A stretch of DNA of 39,525 nucleotides from Streptococcaceae bacterium AM104-57 (GCA_027659245.1 JAQDPW010000020.1:1-39525); one strand, 5' to 3'; counted from the first letter of the stretch, positions 1 to 11,160 are shown. Translations and numbers: made by a program. Notes: generated by a model not told the origin, from the sequence alone.

Positions 1-17
1 TAGCGGGTGGTTTATTT

Positions 18-41
18 GTCTCGCACCTAACGGAGCGAGAC
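18..41. other. GC-rich hairpin at the left edge
   Basis: A 7-bp perfect inverted repeat (GTCTCGC at 18-24, GCGAGAC at 35-41) encloses a 10-nt loop. An open frame with no visible start runs from base 2 to the TAG at 107-109 across this hairpin and the next one, so it could be the tail of something entering from the left. That frame reads through a perfect terminator-like stem, so I think it is non-coding. The identity of this stretch is unknown. Confidence 0.4.
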
Positions 42-62
42 GGACTGAAAGTCACATAATAA

Positions 63-110
63 AACCTAGCCATAGAAAATTAACCATTTTATGGCTAGGT
101 TATTTATTAA
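63..110. terminator. Hairpin terminator left of the DUF3021 gene
   Basis: An 11-bp perfect stem (63-73 with 91-101) is followed by an AT-rich run, with A-rich sequence on the other side. It probably ends transcription of whatever lies left of the window and may work in both directions. Confidence 0.65.
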
Positions 111-127
111 AATAGATTATGAATTAG

Positions 128-156
128 TAGAAAAATATACTTAACTATGCTATAAT
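128..156 (+). promoter_or_regulatory. Promoter of the DUF3021-type gene
   Basis: TATAAT at 151-156 is preceded by TGC, making an extended -10. A poor -35 (TAGAAA, 128-133) lies 17 bp upstream. Confidence 0.6.
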
Positions 157-202
157 TTCGATAGAGTTAAAGGCATTTTAATTTATGATTGAGGTAGTAG
201 CT

Positions 203-568
203 ATGATTAAAAAAGCTATTTTTAGAGGAATGATTCCTTTTGTCATTATGACCAGTTTGGCAATTTTTATGAGACTTCAAGGGACTGATATTTTTCAGGT
301 TAAAAGTACATTTTTGGTTGGCATTATTGCTACCTCGATAGCATCAGCCTCGGTAATTTATGAAATTGAAAAATGGTCGCTATTTAAACAATCTATTATA
401 CATTTTATCATTATGCTTTTTACAGTTCTTCCCTGTCTTCTATTTAGTGGATGGTATAAGTTGATCTCAATTTTGGATTATCTCATTGTTTTAGGTCAAT
501 TCTTATTGGTTGGATGTTTCTTGTGGTCTATCGCCTATATAATATTTGGTAAACTGTTAAAAAAATAA
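203..568 (+). CDS. DUF3021-like four-helix membrane protein
   Basis: A small integral membrane protein of about 121 residues with four hydrophobic stretches. It starts with a short basic segment (MIKKAIFRG) followed by helix 1, and the second helix contains IIATSIASASVIYEIE. Length, topology and the Lys-rich C-terminus resemble DUF3021 proteins, which in streptococci often sit beside a LytTR-type regulator; none is visible here. An in-frame ATG at 185 is possible, but GAGG at 191-194 is correctly spaced for the ATG at 203, which I prefer. It has its own extended -10 promoter and looks monocistronic. The biochemical function is unknown, and the family assignment rests on overall pattern. Confidence 0.7.
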   Translation: MIKKAIFRGMIPFVIMTSLAIFMRLQGTDIFQVKSTFLVGIIATSIASASVIYEIEKWSLFKQSIIHFIIMLFTVLPCLLFSGWYKLISILDYLIVLGQFLLVGCFLWSIAYIIFGKLLKK

Positions 569-591
569 GTTTTACTTCATAGTTATTAACC

Positions 592-620
592 TTGACGAAC
601 CTCTCCAAAAACGATATAAT
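592..620 (+). promoter_or_regulatory. Promoter of the alanine T-box operon
   Basis: TTGACG (592-597), a 17-bp spacer and TATAAT (615-620) form a near-consensus sigma-70-type promoter. Transcription should begin near 627, at the base of T-box stem I. Confidence 0.85.
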
Positions 621-626
621 ACTAGA

Positions 627-806
627 GTTGAGAATTGATTTTCAGTTGTCTTAGTCCAGAGAATTGGCGGTGCTGCGAGCCATCTAAGATAGAAAATCAT
701 GCTACTCAATCTAACAATTGCATAAGAACGAAAGAATGACAAGTTCATTGAATGAAGGTGGTACCGCGGTTTTTCGCCCTTCGTGATATGGATTTGTCTT
801 TTATTT
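627..806 (+). promoter_or_regulatory. T-box riboswitch, alanine-specific
   Basis: A tRNA-sensing leader. Stem I can be drawn from the sequence: TTGAG (628-632) pairs with CTCAA (705-709), and GATTTTC (637-643) pairs with GAAAATC (692-698). The internal loop left between them holds GCT (701-703), an alanine specifier codon, followed by A. The apical portion has AGAGAATTGG and GGTGCTGCGAGCC-type T-box sequence. The conserved T-box core GGTGGTACCGCG lies at 757-768. A competing stem, 752-758 with 778-784, is followed by a T-rich run ending near 806. Uncharged tRNA-Ala should favour antitermination and expression of the two downstream genes. The agreement of specifier and downstream alaS supports the call. 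Confidence 0.93.
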
Positions 807-818
807 TTGGAGGTGCTT

Positions 819-1304
819 ATGAGAACATTTCTGGTCAAACAAAAATTTCGTCTGGGTGGCGAACGATTTGATATTAAGGATGAGTTGGGTAATGTCGCCT
901 ATCAGGTTGAAGGTTCATTTTTTAAGATTCCTAAAACCTTTACCATCTATAATCTTGCTGGTGAACAGGTCAGTGAGATTAGTAAAGAGGTCTTAACTTT
1001 CCTACCTCGTTTTGAAATTCAACTGAGTAACGGCGATCATTTTTATATTCGGAAGAAGTTGACTTTCTGGAAGGATAAGTATGAGTTTGACAATCTCGGC
1101 CTTCGCATCGAAGGAAATGTCTGGGATTTGAATTTTAAATTGCTAGACGACCGTGACCAAGTTATTGCTGAGATTACCAAGGAACTTTTCCATTTAACCT
1201 CTACCTATACCGTAACCGTCTATGACGAATCTTATGCAGACCTAGTCATTTCCCTCTGTGTCGCTATTGACTATGTGGAAATGCTAGAAAGCCAATCAAA
1301 TTAG
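819..1304 (+). CDS. LURP-one-related (Tubby C-like) protein
   Basis: A 161-residue soluble protein made of short alternating strand-like segments, for example the N-terminal [19 protein letters not shown] and repeated 'N-L-G/V-x-Y-x-V-E-G' turns. This pattern fits the LURP-one-related / Tubby C-terminal-like fold. A 12-residue N-terminal extension from an upstream ATG is possible, but GGAGG (809-813) sits six bases before the ATG at 819 and decides the start. It lies between the alanine T-box and alaS, 16 bp before alaS, so it should be co-induced when alanyl-tRNA is limiting. No catalytic residues are evident and the role is unknown; a link to alanine charging is inferred only from operon membership. 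Confidence 0.75.
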   Translation: MRTFLVKQKFRLGGERFDIKDELGNVAYQVEGSFFKIPKTFTIYNLAGEQVSEISKEVLTFLPRFEIQLSNGDHFYIRKKLTFWKDKYEFDNLGLRIEGNVWDLNFKLLDDRDQVIAEITKELFHLTSTYTVTVYDESYADLVISLCVAIDYVEMLESQSN

Positions 1305-1320
1305 TAAAAAGGAGATACAT

Positions 1321-3939
1321 ATGAAACAATTATCTAGTGCACAAGTCCGCCAAATGTGGCTTGATTTCTGGGCTACAAAAGGCCACTCAGTAGAACCATC
1401 GGTTAGCTTGGTTCCGGTAAATGACCCAACTCTTTTGTGGATCAACTCTGGAGTAGCAACCCTTAAGAAATACTTTGACGGGACCATCATCCCTGAAAAT
1501 CCACGTATTACCAATGCCCAAAAGGCTATCCGTACCAACGACATTGAAAACGTAGGGAAGACTGCTCGTCACCATACCATGTTTGAAATGTTGGGGAACT
1601 TCTCAATCGGGGATTACTTCCGTGACGAAGCAATTACATGGGCATATGAGCTTTTGACAAGTCCTGAGTGGTTTGACTTCCCTAAAGACAAACTTTACAT
1701 GACTTATTATCCAGATGACAAGGATTCATACAACCGCTGGATTGAAGTGGGAGTAGATCCAAGTCATTTGATTCCAATCGAAGACAACTTCTGGGAAATC
1801 GGTGCGGGACCTTCTGGACCTGACACAGAAATCTTCTTCGACCGTGGAGAAGCCTTTGATCCAGAAAACATCGGTCTTCGTCTTCTTGCAGAAGATATCG
1901 AAAACGACCGTTATATCGAAATCTGGAACATTGTCTTGTCACAATTTAACGCAGATCCAGCTGTACCTCGTAGCGAGTACAAGGAGTTGCCACACAAGAA
2001 CATTGATACGGGCGCTGGTTTGGAGCGTTTGGTAGCTGTTATCCAAGGGGCTAAGACAAACTTTGAAACAGACCTATTTATGCCTATCATTCGCGAAGTG
2101 GAGAAATTGTCTGGTGAGGTTTATGACCAAGATGGCGATAACATGAGCTTTAAGGTCATCGCTGACCACATCCGTTCGCTTTCATTTGCTATTGGCGATG
2201 GTGCTCTCCCTGGAAATGAAGGTCGTGGTTATGTCCTCCGTCGTCTTCTCCGCCGTGCCTCTATGCATGGTCAAAAATTAGGTATCAATGAGCCTTTCCT
2301 TTACAAACTCGTTCCAACTGTTGGAAAAATCATGGAAAGCTACTACCCAGAAGTGCTTGAAAAACGTGACTTTATCGAAAAAATCGTCAAGAGCGAAGAA
2401 GAGTCATTTGCGCGTACCCTTCACTCAGGTCAGCACTTTGCCCAAGGTATCGTAGCAGACTTGAAAGAAAAAGGCCAAACAGTTATCTCTGGTCAAGATG
2501 TCTTCAAACTCTACGATACTTATGGATTCCCAGTAGAATTGACAGAAGAAATTGCTGAAGAAGCAGGAATGACTGTAGACCGTGAAGGATTCGAAGCAGC
2601 CATGAAGGAACAACAAGAACGTGCGCGTGCATCTGCTGTCAAAGGCGGATCTATGGGTATGCAGAACGAAACCCTTCAAAACATCACTGTAGAAAGTGTC
2701 TTCAACTACAATGCTAGCCAATTGTCTTCTAAGTTAGTGGCTATCGTAGCTGATAATGCTGAAGTAGAAGCTGTATCAGAAGGAACTGCGTCTCTCATCT
2801 TCGCGGAAACACCTTTCTACGCTGAAATGGGTGGACAAGTTGCGGACCATGGTCAAATCTTGGATGCTGCAGGAAATGTCGTAGCGACTGTAACAGACGT
2901 TCAAAAAGCACCAAACGGACAAGCATTGCACACCGTTGAAGTTCTTGCTCCTCTTGCATTGAACCAAGAATACACTTTGGCTATCGATAGCAATCGTCGT
3001 CATCGTGTCATGAAGAACCACACAGCCACTCACTTGCTCCATGCAGCTCTTCATAATATCCTTGGCCACCATGCAACTCAAGCAGGTTCACTTAATGAAG
3101 TAGAATTCCTCCGCTTTGACTTTACACACTTCCAAGCTGTGACTCCAGAAGAATTACGCGCTATTGAGCAACAAGTCAATGAGAAGATTTGGGAAGCCAT
3201 CGCAGTGGAAACAGTTGAGACAGATATTGATACTGCTAAAGAAATGGGAGCTATGGCCCTCTTTGGTGAGAAATACGGTAAGGAAGTTCGCGTTGTAACG
3301 ATTGGTGACTACTCAGTAGAACTTTGTGGTGGTACTCACGTTGGCAATACTTCTGAAATCGGTCTCTTCAAGATTGTCAAAGAAGAAGGAATTGGCTCAG
3401 GAACTCGTCGTATCTTGGCAGTGACTGGTAAGGAAGCCTTTGAAGCTTATCGTGAACAAGAAGATGCACTGAAAGCAGTCGCAGCAACCTTGAAAGCCCC
3501 TCAACTCAAAGAAGTACCTCACAAAGTCGAAGGACTTCAAGAGCAACTCCGTCAATTGCAAAAAGAAAATGCTGAATTGAAGGAAAAAGCGGCAGCAGCA
3601 GCGGCAGGTGATGTCTTCAAGAATGTTCAAGAAGCAAACGGCCACCGTTACATTGCGAGTCAAGTTTCTGTTTCAGATGCAGGTGCCCTTCGTACCTTTG
3701 CGGATAACTGGAAACAAAAAGACTACTCAGACGTCCTTGTTCTTGTCGCAGCCATCGGTGACAAGGTGAATGTCCTTGTAGCCAGCAAGACAAAAGAAGT
3801 CCATGCAGGTAATGTGATCAAAGAATTAGCACCAATCGTCGATGGACGTGGTGGTGGTAAACCAGACATGGCCATGGCAGGAGGAAGCAACCAAGCGAAA
3901 ATCCAAGAATTGTTGGATGCAGTAGCAGGTAAATTATAA
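1321..3939 (+). CDS. alaS: Alanine-tRNA ligase
   Basis: Class II synthetase that charges tRNA-Ala and hydrolyses mischarged Ser/Gly-tRNA-Ala in the cytoplasm. The 872 residues match the usual bacterial length. The N-terminal aminoacylation domain opens with [16 protein letters not shown] and contains the [14 protein letters not shown] class II region. The editing domain carries the zinc-type motifs HTATH (H567, H571) and CGGTH (C669, H673). A coiled segment (about 740-775) precedes the C-Ala domain, which ends with a [16 protein letters not shown] motif. The start follows AAAGGAG with good spacing. It is second in the T-box operon and ends just before repeat copy 1, whose hairpins probably terminate the transcript. 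No missing residues were noticed. Confidence 0.98.
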   Translation: MKQLSSAQVRQMWLDFWATKGHSVEPSVSLVPVNDPTLLWINSGVATLKKYFDGTIIPENPRITNAQKAIRTNDIENVGKTARHHTMFEMLGNFSIGDYFRDEAITWAYELLTSPEWFDFPKDKLYMTYYPDDKDSYNRWIEVGVDPSHLIPIEDNFWEIGAGPSGPDTEIFFDRGEAFDPENIGLRLLAEDIENDRYIEIWNIVLSQFNADPAVPRSEYKELPHKNIDTGAGLERLVAVIQGAKTNFETDLFMPIIREVEKLSGEVYDQDGDNMSFKVIADHIRSLSFAIGDGALPGNEGRGYVLRRLLRRASMHGQKLGINEPFLYKLVPTVGKIMESYYPEVLEKRDFIEKIVKSEEESFARTLHSGQHFAQGIVADLKEKGQTVISGQDVFKLYDTYGFPVELTEEIAEEAGMTVDREGFEAAMKEQQERARASAVKGGSMGMQNETLQNITVESVFNYNASQLSSKLVAIVADNAEVEAVSEGTASLIFAETPFYAEMGGQVADHGQILDAAGNVVATVTDVQKAPNGQALHTVEVLAPLALNQEYTLAIDSNRRHRVMKNHTATHLLHAALHNILGHHATQAGSLNEVEFLRFDFTHFQAVTPEELRAIEQQVNEKIWEAIAVETVETDIDTAKEMGAMALFGEKYGKEVRVVTIGDYSVELCGGTHVGNTSEIGLFKIVKEEGIGSGTRRILAVTGKEAFEAYREQEDALKAVAATLKAPQLKEVPHKVEGLQEQLRQLQKENAELKEKAAAAAAGDVFKNVQEANGHRYIASQVSVSDAGALRTFADNWKQKDYSDVLVLVAAIGDKVNVLVASKTKEVHAGNVIKELAPIVDGRGGGKPDMAMAGGSNQAKIQELLDAVAGKL

Positions 3940-3949
3940 TCAAGTAAAT

Positions 3950-4130
3950 GAGGTTGGGACAAAAGTCCTAGCCTCTCAATTGTCTTTGGATTGTCGAGCA
4001 AGACGCAGTGGTTGAGTGGGCTCTACTACGCTGATTTCATCAGCTTTTACAGCCCTACTCAACTGTGCGGAGGTGGGACGACGAAATCGAATTCTAACGA
4101 ATTACCGATTTCTGTCCCACTCTCTTTTTG
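3950..4130. repeat. 181-bp structured intergenic repeat, copy 1
   Basis: This segment is repeated at 10980-11160 at identical length. It consists of three hairpins. A: 3950-3960 pairs with 3965-3975. B: a GTTGAGT...ACTCAAC stem around 4011-4063 encloses the perfect GCTGAT/ATCAGC stem. C: GTGGGAC near 4073 pairs with GTCCCAC near 4113, with GAAATCG/CGATTTC inside, followed by TCTCTTTTT. Outside hairpin A the copies differ at only a few positions. It lies between convergent alaS and gdhA, where A and C can act as terminators. Short open frames through it have no independent support. Confidence 0.85.
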
Positions 4131-4133
4131 CAT

Positions 4134-4164
4134 CAGAAAAACTCCCCACGAATAGTGAGGAGTT
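4134..4164 (-). terminator. gdhA terminator
   Basis: AACTCC (4140-4145) pairs with GGAGTT (4159-4164), with an inner CAC/GTG pairing, and T residues follow on the minus strand (4136-4139). It lies 12 bp beyond the gdhA stop. Confidence 0.8.
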
Positions 4165-4175
4165 CATTTTTAGAA

Positions 4176-5639
<1,464 letters not shown>

Positions 5640-5684
5640 TTAGAACATGCTAAAAAGCGAACCTTTTCTATGGAAATGGTTTTA

Positions 5685-5715
5685 TTGAAAAGCAAAAGTC
5701 AAAGTATGGTATAAT
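5685..5715 (+). promoter_or_regulatory. pyrD promoter
   Basis: Extended -10 TGGTATAAT (TATAAT at 5710-5715) with TTGAAA at 5685-5690. The 19-bp spacing is long, which the extended -10 may offset. Confidence 0.65.
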
Positions 5716-5750
5716 ATTAAACATAAAAAGGAATCTGGAGGAACAGAATC

Positions 5751-6686
5751 ATGGTATCAACTAAAACACAGATTGCTGGTTTTGAGTTTGACAATTGCTT
5801 GATGAATGCGGCAGGAGTTGCTTGTATGACAGTTGAGGAGTTGGAAGGTGTCAAAAACTCGGCAGCAGGAACCTTTGTCACTAAAACAGCAACCATGGAA
5901 TTTCGTCAGGGGAATCCGGAACCACGTTATCAAGATGTTCCACTCGGTTCTATCAACTCTATGGGGCTACCAAATAATGGTTTAGATTATTACTTAAACT
6001 ATCTTTTAGAGTTACAAGAAAAGGAAGCAAATCGTACCTTCTTTTTATCATTAGTTGGAATGTCTCCAGAGGAAACTCATACCATTTTGAAAAAGGTTCA
6101 AGAAAGTGATTTTCGAGGTCTAACTGAACTCAATCTCTCATGTCCAAATGTTCCTGGTAAACCTCAGATTGCCTATGACTTTGAAACTACAGACCGTATC
6201 TTGTCAGAAGTCTTTGAATATTTTACAAAACCTTTAGGAATTAAGCTTCCACCTTATTTTGATATTGTTCATTTTGATCAAGCTGCAGCGATTTTCAACA
6301 AATATCCACTTAAGTTTGTCAACTGTGTCAACTCTATTGGAAATGGTCTTTATATAGAAGACGAGTCTGTCGTGATTCGTCCTAAGAATGGTTTTGGTGG
6401 AATTGGTGGTGAATACATTAAACCAACTGCCCTTGCTAATGTCCATGCTTTTTATCAACGCTTGAATCCAGAAATTCAGATCATCGGAACTGGTGGAGTA
6501 TTAACAGGACGTGATGCCTTTGAACATATTCTATGTGGTGCCAGTATGGTGCAAGTAGGAACTACCCTGCACAAAGAAGGGGTTGCTGCTTTTGAGCGTA
6601 TTACCAAGGAACTCAAAGAAATTATGGTAGAAAAAGGTTATGAGAGCCTTGAGGATTTCCGTGGTAAATTGAATTATATTGATTAA
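5751..6686 (+). CDS. pyrD: Dihydroorotate dehydrogenase, class 1A
   Basis: Oxidises dihydroorotate to orotate in pyrimidine synthesis. The soluble class 1A homodimer uses fumarate as electron acceptor and FMN as cofactor. The 311 residues fit that class. [13 protein letters not shown] opens the FMN barrel, K45 lies in TKTAT, and [12 protein letters not shown] places the catalytic base cysteine at C131, which distinguishes class 1 from the serine of class 2. [10 protein letters not shown] and [16 protein letters not shown] complete the FMN phosphate site. The start follows GGAGG. It is followed by holA 32 bp later and is probably co-transcribed. No separate pyrK-like partner is present, in agreement with class 1A. 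Confidence 0.96.
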   Translation: MVSTKTQIAGFEFDNCLMNAAGVACMTVEELEGVKNSAAGTFVTKTATMEFRQGNPEPRYQDVPLGSINSMGLPNNGLDYYLNYLLELQEKEANRTFFLSLVGMSPEETHTILKKVQESDFRGLTELNLSCPNVPGKPQIAYDFETTDRILSEVFEYFTKPLGIKLPPYFDIVHFDQAAAIFNKYPLKFVNCVNSIGNGLYIEDESVVIRPKNGFGGIGGEYIKPTALANVHAFYQRLNPEIQIIGTGGVLTGRDAFEHILCGASMVQVGTTLHKEGVAAFERITKELKEIMVEKGYESLEDFRGKLNYID

Positions 6687-6718
6687 ATAAAAGCGAAACT
6701 AAAAAGAAAGGAGAAATG

Positions 6719-7756
6719 ATGCTAGCAATAGAAGAAATCCAAAAGCTATCTTTATCAAACTTACCTAGTTTGACCTTGTTTACAGGCGCTGATCAAGGAC
6801 AGTATGAAGTCATGAAAACTCAGGTGCTAAAGCAAATCGGCTACGATTCTGCTGACCTCAACTTTGCTTACTTTGATATGAAAGAAGTAGTGTACAAGGA
6901 TGTAGAATTGGAATTAGTCAGCCTTCCTTTCTTTGCGGATGAGAAAATCGTGATATTAGACCATTTTGTTGATATCACAACAGCTAAGAAACGCTTTTTA
7001 ACTGATGATGAACTCAAGTCTTTTGAAGAATACTTGGAAAATCCATCTCCTACCAGCAAATTAGTGATTTTTGCAGAAGGTAAGTTAGACAGTAAGAGAC
7101 GGCTGGTCAAGCTTTTAAAGAGGGATGCCAAAGTTTTTGAAGCGATTGAGCCAAAAGAGCAGGAATTACGAGCATATTTTCAAAAGTGGGCTCAGGAACA
7201 AGGACTTTCCTTTGCTGGAAAATCTTTCGAACAGTTACTTATCAAATCAGGTTTTCAATTCAGTGAAATTCAGAAAAACCTACTCTTTTTACAGTCATAC
7301 AAGGCTGACAGTAACATCACTGAAGAGGATATTATTCAAGCTATCCCTAAAACCTTGCAGGATAATATCTTTGATTTAACTCAGTTAATATTGACTAAGA
7401 AGATTGATCAGGCGCGAGATTTGGTAAAAGATTTGACCTTGCAGGGTGAAGACGAGATCAAACTGATTGCCATTATGCTGGGGCAGTTTAGACTCTATAC
7501 ACAAGTCAAGATTTTGGCAGAGTCAGGTCAGACGGAGTCCCAGATGGTTAGCAGTTTAGGGCATTATCTTGGTCGCAATCCCAATCCTTACCAAATCAAG
7601 TTTGCCCTTCGAGATACGCGAGGCTTGTCCCTGAATTTCTTGCAAGATTCTATTCGCTATCTGATCCAAACAGATTATCAAATTAAGACTGGTGTTTACG
7701 AAAAAGGGTACTTGTTTGAGAAGGCTTTGTTGCAGATTGCTAGTCAGGTAAATTGA
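6719..7756 (+). CDS. holA: DNA polymerase III delta subunit
   Basis: Delta is the clamp-opening wrench of the DnaX clamp loader that places the beta clamp on DNA. The protein of about 345 residues has the usual length. The N-terminal part (LPSLTLFTGADQGQYEVMKTQV) matches the degenerate AAA+ fold of delta, which lacks a working Walker A. The C-terminal helical collar includes LIAIMLGQFRLYTQVKIL and NPYQIKFALRDTRGLS, typical of HolA. ATG codons occur at 6716 and 6719. GGAG at 6710-6713 leaves only two bases before the first and five before the second, so I prefer 6719. It probably shares the pyrD promoter. Confidence 0.93.
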   Translation: MLAIEEIQKLSLSNLPSLTLFTGADQGQYEVMKTQVLKQIGYDSADLNFAYFDMKEVVYKDVELELVSLPFFADEKIVILDHFVDITTAKKRFLTDDELKSFEEYLENPSPTSKLVIFAEGKLDSKRRLVKLLKRDAKVFEAIEPKEQELRAYFQKWAQEQGLSFAGKSFEQLLIKSGFQFSEIQKNLLFLQSYKADSNITEEDIIQAIPKTLQDNIFDLTQLILTKKIDQARDLVKDLTLQGEDEIKLIAIMLGQFRLYTQVKILAESGQTESQMVSSLGHYLGRNPNPYQIKFALRDTRGLSLNFLQDSIRYLIQTDYQIKTGVYEKGYLFEKALLQIASQVN

Positions 7757-7911
7757 AACTATAGCGGCTTGAATCTAGAATAGTACGCTACGGATTCTAA
7801 AACATTTTTAGAAATTAATTTGAATTTCCTAATCTCTTTATTTACATCTTATTTCAATCCACTATATATTAGAAAGTATCTCAGCGATTTCCTTATCTAT
7901 AAGCAAATAAC
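7757..7911. other. holA-sodA spacer without recognised gene
   Basis: AT-rich sequence. A partial inverted pair (AATCTAGAATAG with ATTCTAAAACAT / TTTTTAGAAATT around 7775-7817) could be a weak terminator or the remains of an insertion-sequence end. I cannot assign it. Confidence 0.3.
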
Positions 7912-7940
7912 TTGAAAAAACAGGTTGTTTACGTTATCAT
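7912..7940 (+). promoter_or_regulatory. sodA promoter
   Basis: TTGAAA (7912-7917), a 17-bp spacer and TATCAT (7935-7940), ending about 30 bp before the sodA start. Confidence 0.7.
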
Positions 7941-7971
7941 TTTCATATAGAAAGAAAAAGAGGTATTACAG

Positions 7972-8577
7972 ATGGCTATTATCTTACCAGATCTTCCATA
8001 CGCTTACGATGCATTGGAACCATACATCGATGCTGAAACAATGCACTTGCACCATGACAAACACCACCAAACTTACGTTAACAATGCAAATGCAGCTCTT
8101 GAAAAACACCCTGAAATCGGTGAAGACCTTGAAGCTTTACTTGCAGATGTAGATTCTATCCCATCTGATATCCGTCAAGCGCTTATCAACAATGGTGGTG
8201 GACACTTGAACCACGCTCTTTTCTGGGAATTGATGACTCCTGAGAAAACAGCTCCTTCAGCAGAACTTGCAGCAGCAATCGATGAAACTTTCGGTTCATT
8301 CGAAGAATTCCAAGCAGCCTTCACTGCAGCAGCAACAACTCGTTTTGGTTCTGGATGGGCTTGGTTGGTTGTTAACAAAGAAGGTAAACTGGAAGTGACT
8401 TCAACAGCAAACCAAGACACACCAATCTCAGAAGGTAAAAAACCAATCTTGGGCTTGGACGTTTGGGAGCATGCATACTATGTGAAATACCGTAACGTTC
8501 GTCCTGACTATATCAAAGCTTTCTTCTCAGTTATTAACTGGAATAAAGTAGACGAACTCTACGCAGCAGCGAAATAA
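7972..8577 (+). CDS. sodA: Manganese superoxide dismutase
   Basis: Converts superoxide to hydrogen peroxide and oxygen in the cytoplasm; it is the single SOD of streptococci. The 201 residues match the Fe/Mn-SOD family. Metal ligands can be placed at H27 (in MHLHHDKHH), H81-82 region ([10 protein letters not shown]), and D and H of [21 protein letters not shown] with the following Gly/Trp context and the streptococcal family favour manganese or cambialistic use over strict iron, but sequence alone does not prove the metal. It has its own promoter and a terminator straight after it, so it is monocistronic. The start follows AAAGAGG. Confidence 0.97.
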   Translation: MAIILPDLPYAYDALEPYIDAETMHLHHDKHHQTYVNNANAALEKHPEIGEDLEALLADVDSIPSDIRQALINNGGGHLNHALFWELMTPEKTAPSAELAAAIDETFGSFEEFQAAFTAAATTRFGSGWAWLVVNKEGKLEVTSTANQDTPISEGKKPILGLDVWEHAYYVKYRNVRPDYIKAFFSVINWNKVDELYAAAK

Positions 8578-8587
8578 TATTGAACCT

Positions 8588-8632
8588 AACACCTTTGTTT
8601 AGACCGTAGTCTAATCTGAAGGGTGTTTTTTT
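8588..8632 (+). terminator. sodA terminator
   Basis: AACACCTT pairs with AAGGGTGTT (one bulged G). Inside is a perfect TTAGAC/GTCTAA stem (8599-8604, 8609-8614), and a run of seven T residues follows. Confidence 0.85.
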
Positions 8633-8671
8633 ATTTGCTTTGCGAAGATATCTGTGACTCATGATTTTCCT

Positions 8672-8701
8672 TTGTTGGATAGGCTTGATTTATGGTATAA
8701 T
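8672..8701 (+). promoter_or_regulatory. Promoter of the LysR-lspA-rluD operon
   Basis: Extended -10 TGGTATAAT (TATAAT at 8696-8701) with TTGTTG at 8672-8677, spacer 18 bp. Confidence 0.7.
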
Positions 8702-8728
8702 GATAGGATAGAAAACGAAGGAGAAGTC

Positions 8729-9637
8729 ATGAATATTCAACAATTACGCTACGTTGTTGCTATTGCAAATAGTGGTACTTTTCGTGAAGCGGCTGAGAAA
8801 ATGTACGTTAGCCAACCCAGTCTATCTATTTCTGTAAAAGACTTGGAAAAAGAGCTAGGGTTCAAGATTTTCCGCAGAACCAGTTCTGGAACTTTCCTTA
8901 CTCGTCGTGGAATGGAATTTTATGAAAAGGCCCAAGAGTTGGTCAAAGGATTTGATATTTTCCAAAATCAGTATGCCAATCCTGAAGAGGAGAAAGATGA
9001 GTTTTCAATAGCAAGCCAGCATTATGACTTTTTACCACCGACTATCACGGCTTTTGCAAATCAGTATCCAGACTATAAGAATTTCCGTATTTTTGAATCT
9101 ACAACTGTTCAGATTTTGGATGAAGTAGCCCAAGGGCATAGTGAAATTGGGATTATCTATCTCAACAATCAAAACCAAAAAGGTGTTATGCAAAGGATTG
9201 AAAAATTAGGCCTCGAGGTGATTGAGTTAATTCCTTTCCAGACGCATATCTATCTGCGTGAAGGACATCCCTTAGCTAAGAAAAAAGAGTTGGTCATGGA
9301 AGATTTAGTTGATTTGCCAACAGTTCGTTTTACACAAGAAAAGGATGAATATCTCTATTACTCAGAAAACTTTGTGGATACAAGTGCCAGCTCTCAGATG
9401 TTTAACGTAACAGACCGCGCTACTTTAAATGGGATTCTTGAAAGAACAAATGCTTATGCGACTGGATCTGGATTCTTAGATAGCGATAGTGTGAACGGAA
9501 TTACCGTTATTCCGCTAAATGATAATCTCAATAATCGCATGGTTTATGTTAAACGTGAAGAAGTAGACTTGAGCCCAGCGGGAACCTTATTTGTAGAGGT
9601 TATGCAAGAGTATTTTGATCAAAAGAGGAAAGCATGA
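8729..9637 (+). CDS. LysR-family regulator, CpsY/MtaR-like
   Basis: A 302-residue transcription regulator. An N-terminal winged helix-turn-helix ([18 protein letters not shown], then [24 protein letters not shown]) precedes a periplasmic-binding-protein-like effector domain from about residue 90. It resembles the CpsY/MtaR proteins of streptococci, which control methionine transport and capsule or surface traits. That subfamily call comes from overall similarity and the neighbouring lspA. The frame is open 25 codons upstream, but AAGGAG and the promoter place the start at 8729. The last four bases overlap the lspA start (ATGA), so translation is probably coupled. The effector is unknown. Confidence 0.85.
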   Translation: MNIQQLRYVVAIANSGTFREAAEKMYVSQPSLSISVKDLEKELGFKIFRRTSSGTFLTRRGMEFYEKAQELVKGFDIFQNQYANPEEEKDEFSIASQHYDFLPPTITAFANQYPDYKNFRIFESTTVQILDEVAQGHSEIGIIYLNNQNQKGVMQRIEKLGLEVIELIPFQTHIYLREGHPLAKKKELVMEDLVDLPTVRFTQEKDEYLYYSENFVDTSASSQMFNVTDRATLNGILERTNAYATGSGFLDSDSVNGITVIPLNDNLNNRMVYVKREEVDLSPAGTLFVEVMQEYFDQKRKA

Positions 9638-10095
9638 AAAAAAGAGGAATAGTAGCAGGGATTATAGCAGCCTTGATTGTATTAGACCAAGTGGTAAAGG
9701 CTTATGTCGTTCAGAATATTGCTCTAGGTGAAGTTAAAACGTGGATACCTAATTTGGTTAGTTTAACCTATCTGCAAAATCGAGGGGCAGCCTTTTCTAT
9801 CTTACAAGATCAGCAGTTGTTATTCGCTGTCATTACCCTGGTCGTCGTGGTAGGTGCCATTTGGTATCTCCATAAACACATGGAGGACTCATTCTGGATG
9901 GTCTTGGGCTTGACATTAATCATTGCTGGTGGTCTGGGAAACTTTATTGATCGCATTAGCCAAGGATTTGTCGTGGATATGTTTCACTTAGACTTTATCA
10001 ATTTTGCCATATTCAATGTGGCAGATAGCTATCTAACAGTTGGAGTGATTATTTTATTGATTGCAATGCTAAAAGAGGAAATAAATGGAAATTAA
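9634..10095 (+). CDS. lspA: Prolipoprotein signal peptidase
   Basis: Membrane aspartic peptidase that removes the signal peptide of diacylated prolipoproteins before the lipid-modified cysteine. The 153 residues carry four hydrophobic helices. The conserved motifs are visible: LDQVVKAYV in helix 1, [12 protein letters not shown] in the first outer loop, and the catalytic aspartates in [15 protein letters not shown] and [12 protein letters not shown]. The start overlaps the end of the LysR gene by four bases, and the end overlaps rluD by eleven. This pairing with a pseudouridine synthase gene is common in Firmicutes. Confidence 0.97.
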   Translation: MKKRGIVAGIIAALIVLDQVVKAYVVQNIALGEVKTWIPNLVSLTYLQNRGAAFSILQDQQLLFAVITLVVVVGAIWYLHKHMEDSFWMVLGLTLIIAGGLGNFIDRISQGFVVDMFHLDFINFAIFNVADSYLTVGVIILLIAMLKEEINGN

Positions 10096-10975
10096 AGTTG
10101 AAAGAGGCGGACTACGCTTAGACAAGGCTTTGTCAGATTTGACAGAACTGTCGCGAAGTCTCGCCAATGAACAAATCAAATCAGGCCAAGTCTTGGTCAA
10201 TGGTCAGGTCAAAAAAGCCAAGTATATGGTCCAAGAGGGCGATGTCGTTACTTGTCAGGTGCCAGAACCAGAAGTTTTGGAGTACGTAGCTGAAGATATT
10301 CCTCTAGAAATCATTTATCAAGATGAGGATGTAGCTGTAGTCAATAAACCTCAAGGTATGGTTGTTCATCCAAGTGCTGGTCATACCAGTGGTACCTTGG
10401 TGAATGCCCTTATGTATCATATCAAGGACCTATCAGGCATTAATGGTGTATTGAGACCAGGGATTGTTCACCGTATTGATAAAGATACATCTGGACTCTT
10501 GATGATTGCTAAAAACGATGATGCCCATTTAGCACTAGCTCAAGAATTGAAGGACAAGAAATCTCTTCGTAAATATTGGGCCATCGTTCATGGGAATCTT
10601 CCAAATGACCGTGGAGTCATTGAGGCACCGATTGGACGTAGTGAAAAAGACCGTAAGAAGCAAGCTGTGACTGCAAAAGGGAAACCAGCAGTGACACGTT
10701 TCCAAGTCTTGGAACGTTTCGGTGACTATTCTTTATTAGAGTTGCAACTGGAAACAGGACGAACTCATCAAATCCGTGTGCACATGGCTTATATCGGCCA
10801 TCCAGTCGCTGGTGATGAGGTTTATGGCCCTCGTAAAACCTTGAAAGGACATGGGCAATTTCTTCATGCTAAAACGCTTGGATTTACCCATCCAAGAACA
10901 GGGGAAACTATGGAATTTACTGCTGATATTCCAGAAATCTTCAAGCAAACCTTGGAGAAACTTAGAAATAACTAA
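10085..10975 (+). CDS. rluD: 23S rRNA pseudouridine synthase, RluD-like
   Basis: RluA/RluD-family enzyme that isomerises uridines of 23S rRNA. An S4-like RNA-binding domain (about 1-60, [11 protein letters not shown] and [10 protein letters not shown]) precedes the catalytic domain. That domain has [13 protein letters not shown], the catalytic [11 protein letters not shown] with D132, and [13 protein letters not shown]. The 296 residues and S4 domain fit RluD rather than the shorter RluA type, but the exact target uridines cannot be read from sequence. AGAGGAAATA before the ATG is the ribosome binding site, embedded in the end of lspA. Repeat copy 2 starts five bases after the stop and probably terminates the operon. 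Confidence 0.9.
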   Translation: MEIKVERGGLRLDKALSDLTELSRSLANEQIKSGQVLVNGQVKKAKYMVQEGDVVTCQVPEPEVLEYVAEDIPLEIIYQDEDVAVVNKPQGMVVHPSAGHTSGTLVNALMYHIKDLSGINGVLRPGIVHRIDKDTSGLLMIAKNDDAHLALAQELKDKKSLRKYWAIVHGNLPNDRGVIEAPIGRSEKDRKKQAVTAKGKPAVTRFQVLERFGDYSLLELQLETGRTHQIRVHMAYIGHPVAGDEVYGPRKTLKGHGQFLHAKTLGFTHPRTGETMEFTADIPEIFKQTLEKLRNN

Positions 10976-10979
10976 AAAA

Positions 10980-11160
10980 GAGGCTAGGACTTTTGTCCCA
11001 GCCTCTCAATTATCTTTGGATTGTCGATCAAGACGCAGTGGTTGAGTGGGCTCTACTACGCTGATTTCATCAGCTTTTACAGCCCTACTCAACTGTGCGG
11101 AGGTGGGACGACGAAATCGAATTCTAACGAATTACCGATTTCTGTCCCACTCTCCTTTTT
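10980..11160. repeat. 181-bp structured intergenic repeat, copy 2
   Basis: Second copy of the element at 3950-4130, offset exactly 7030 bp. Positions 11041-11152 match the first copy base for base. The first 26 bases (hairpin A) instead match the reverse complement of copy 1 hairpin A at all but one position. This copy also separates convergent genes, rluD and ffh; its final T-run touches the ffh stop codon, so it probably supplies both terminators. Confidence 0.85.

Noticed and set aside
3950..4130. Assignment of the 181-bp repeat as BOX or RUP
   Set aside because: It lacks the BOX A/C sequences and RUP ends that I know, so I left it unnamed.
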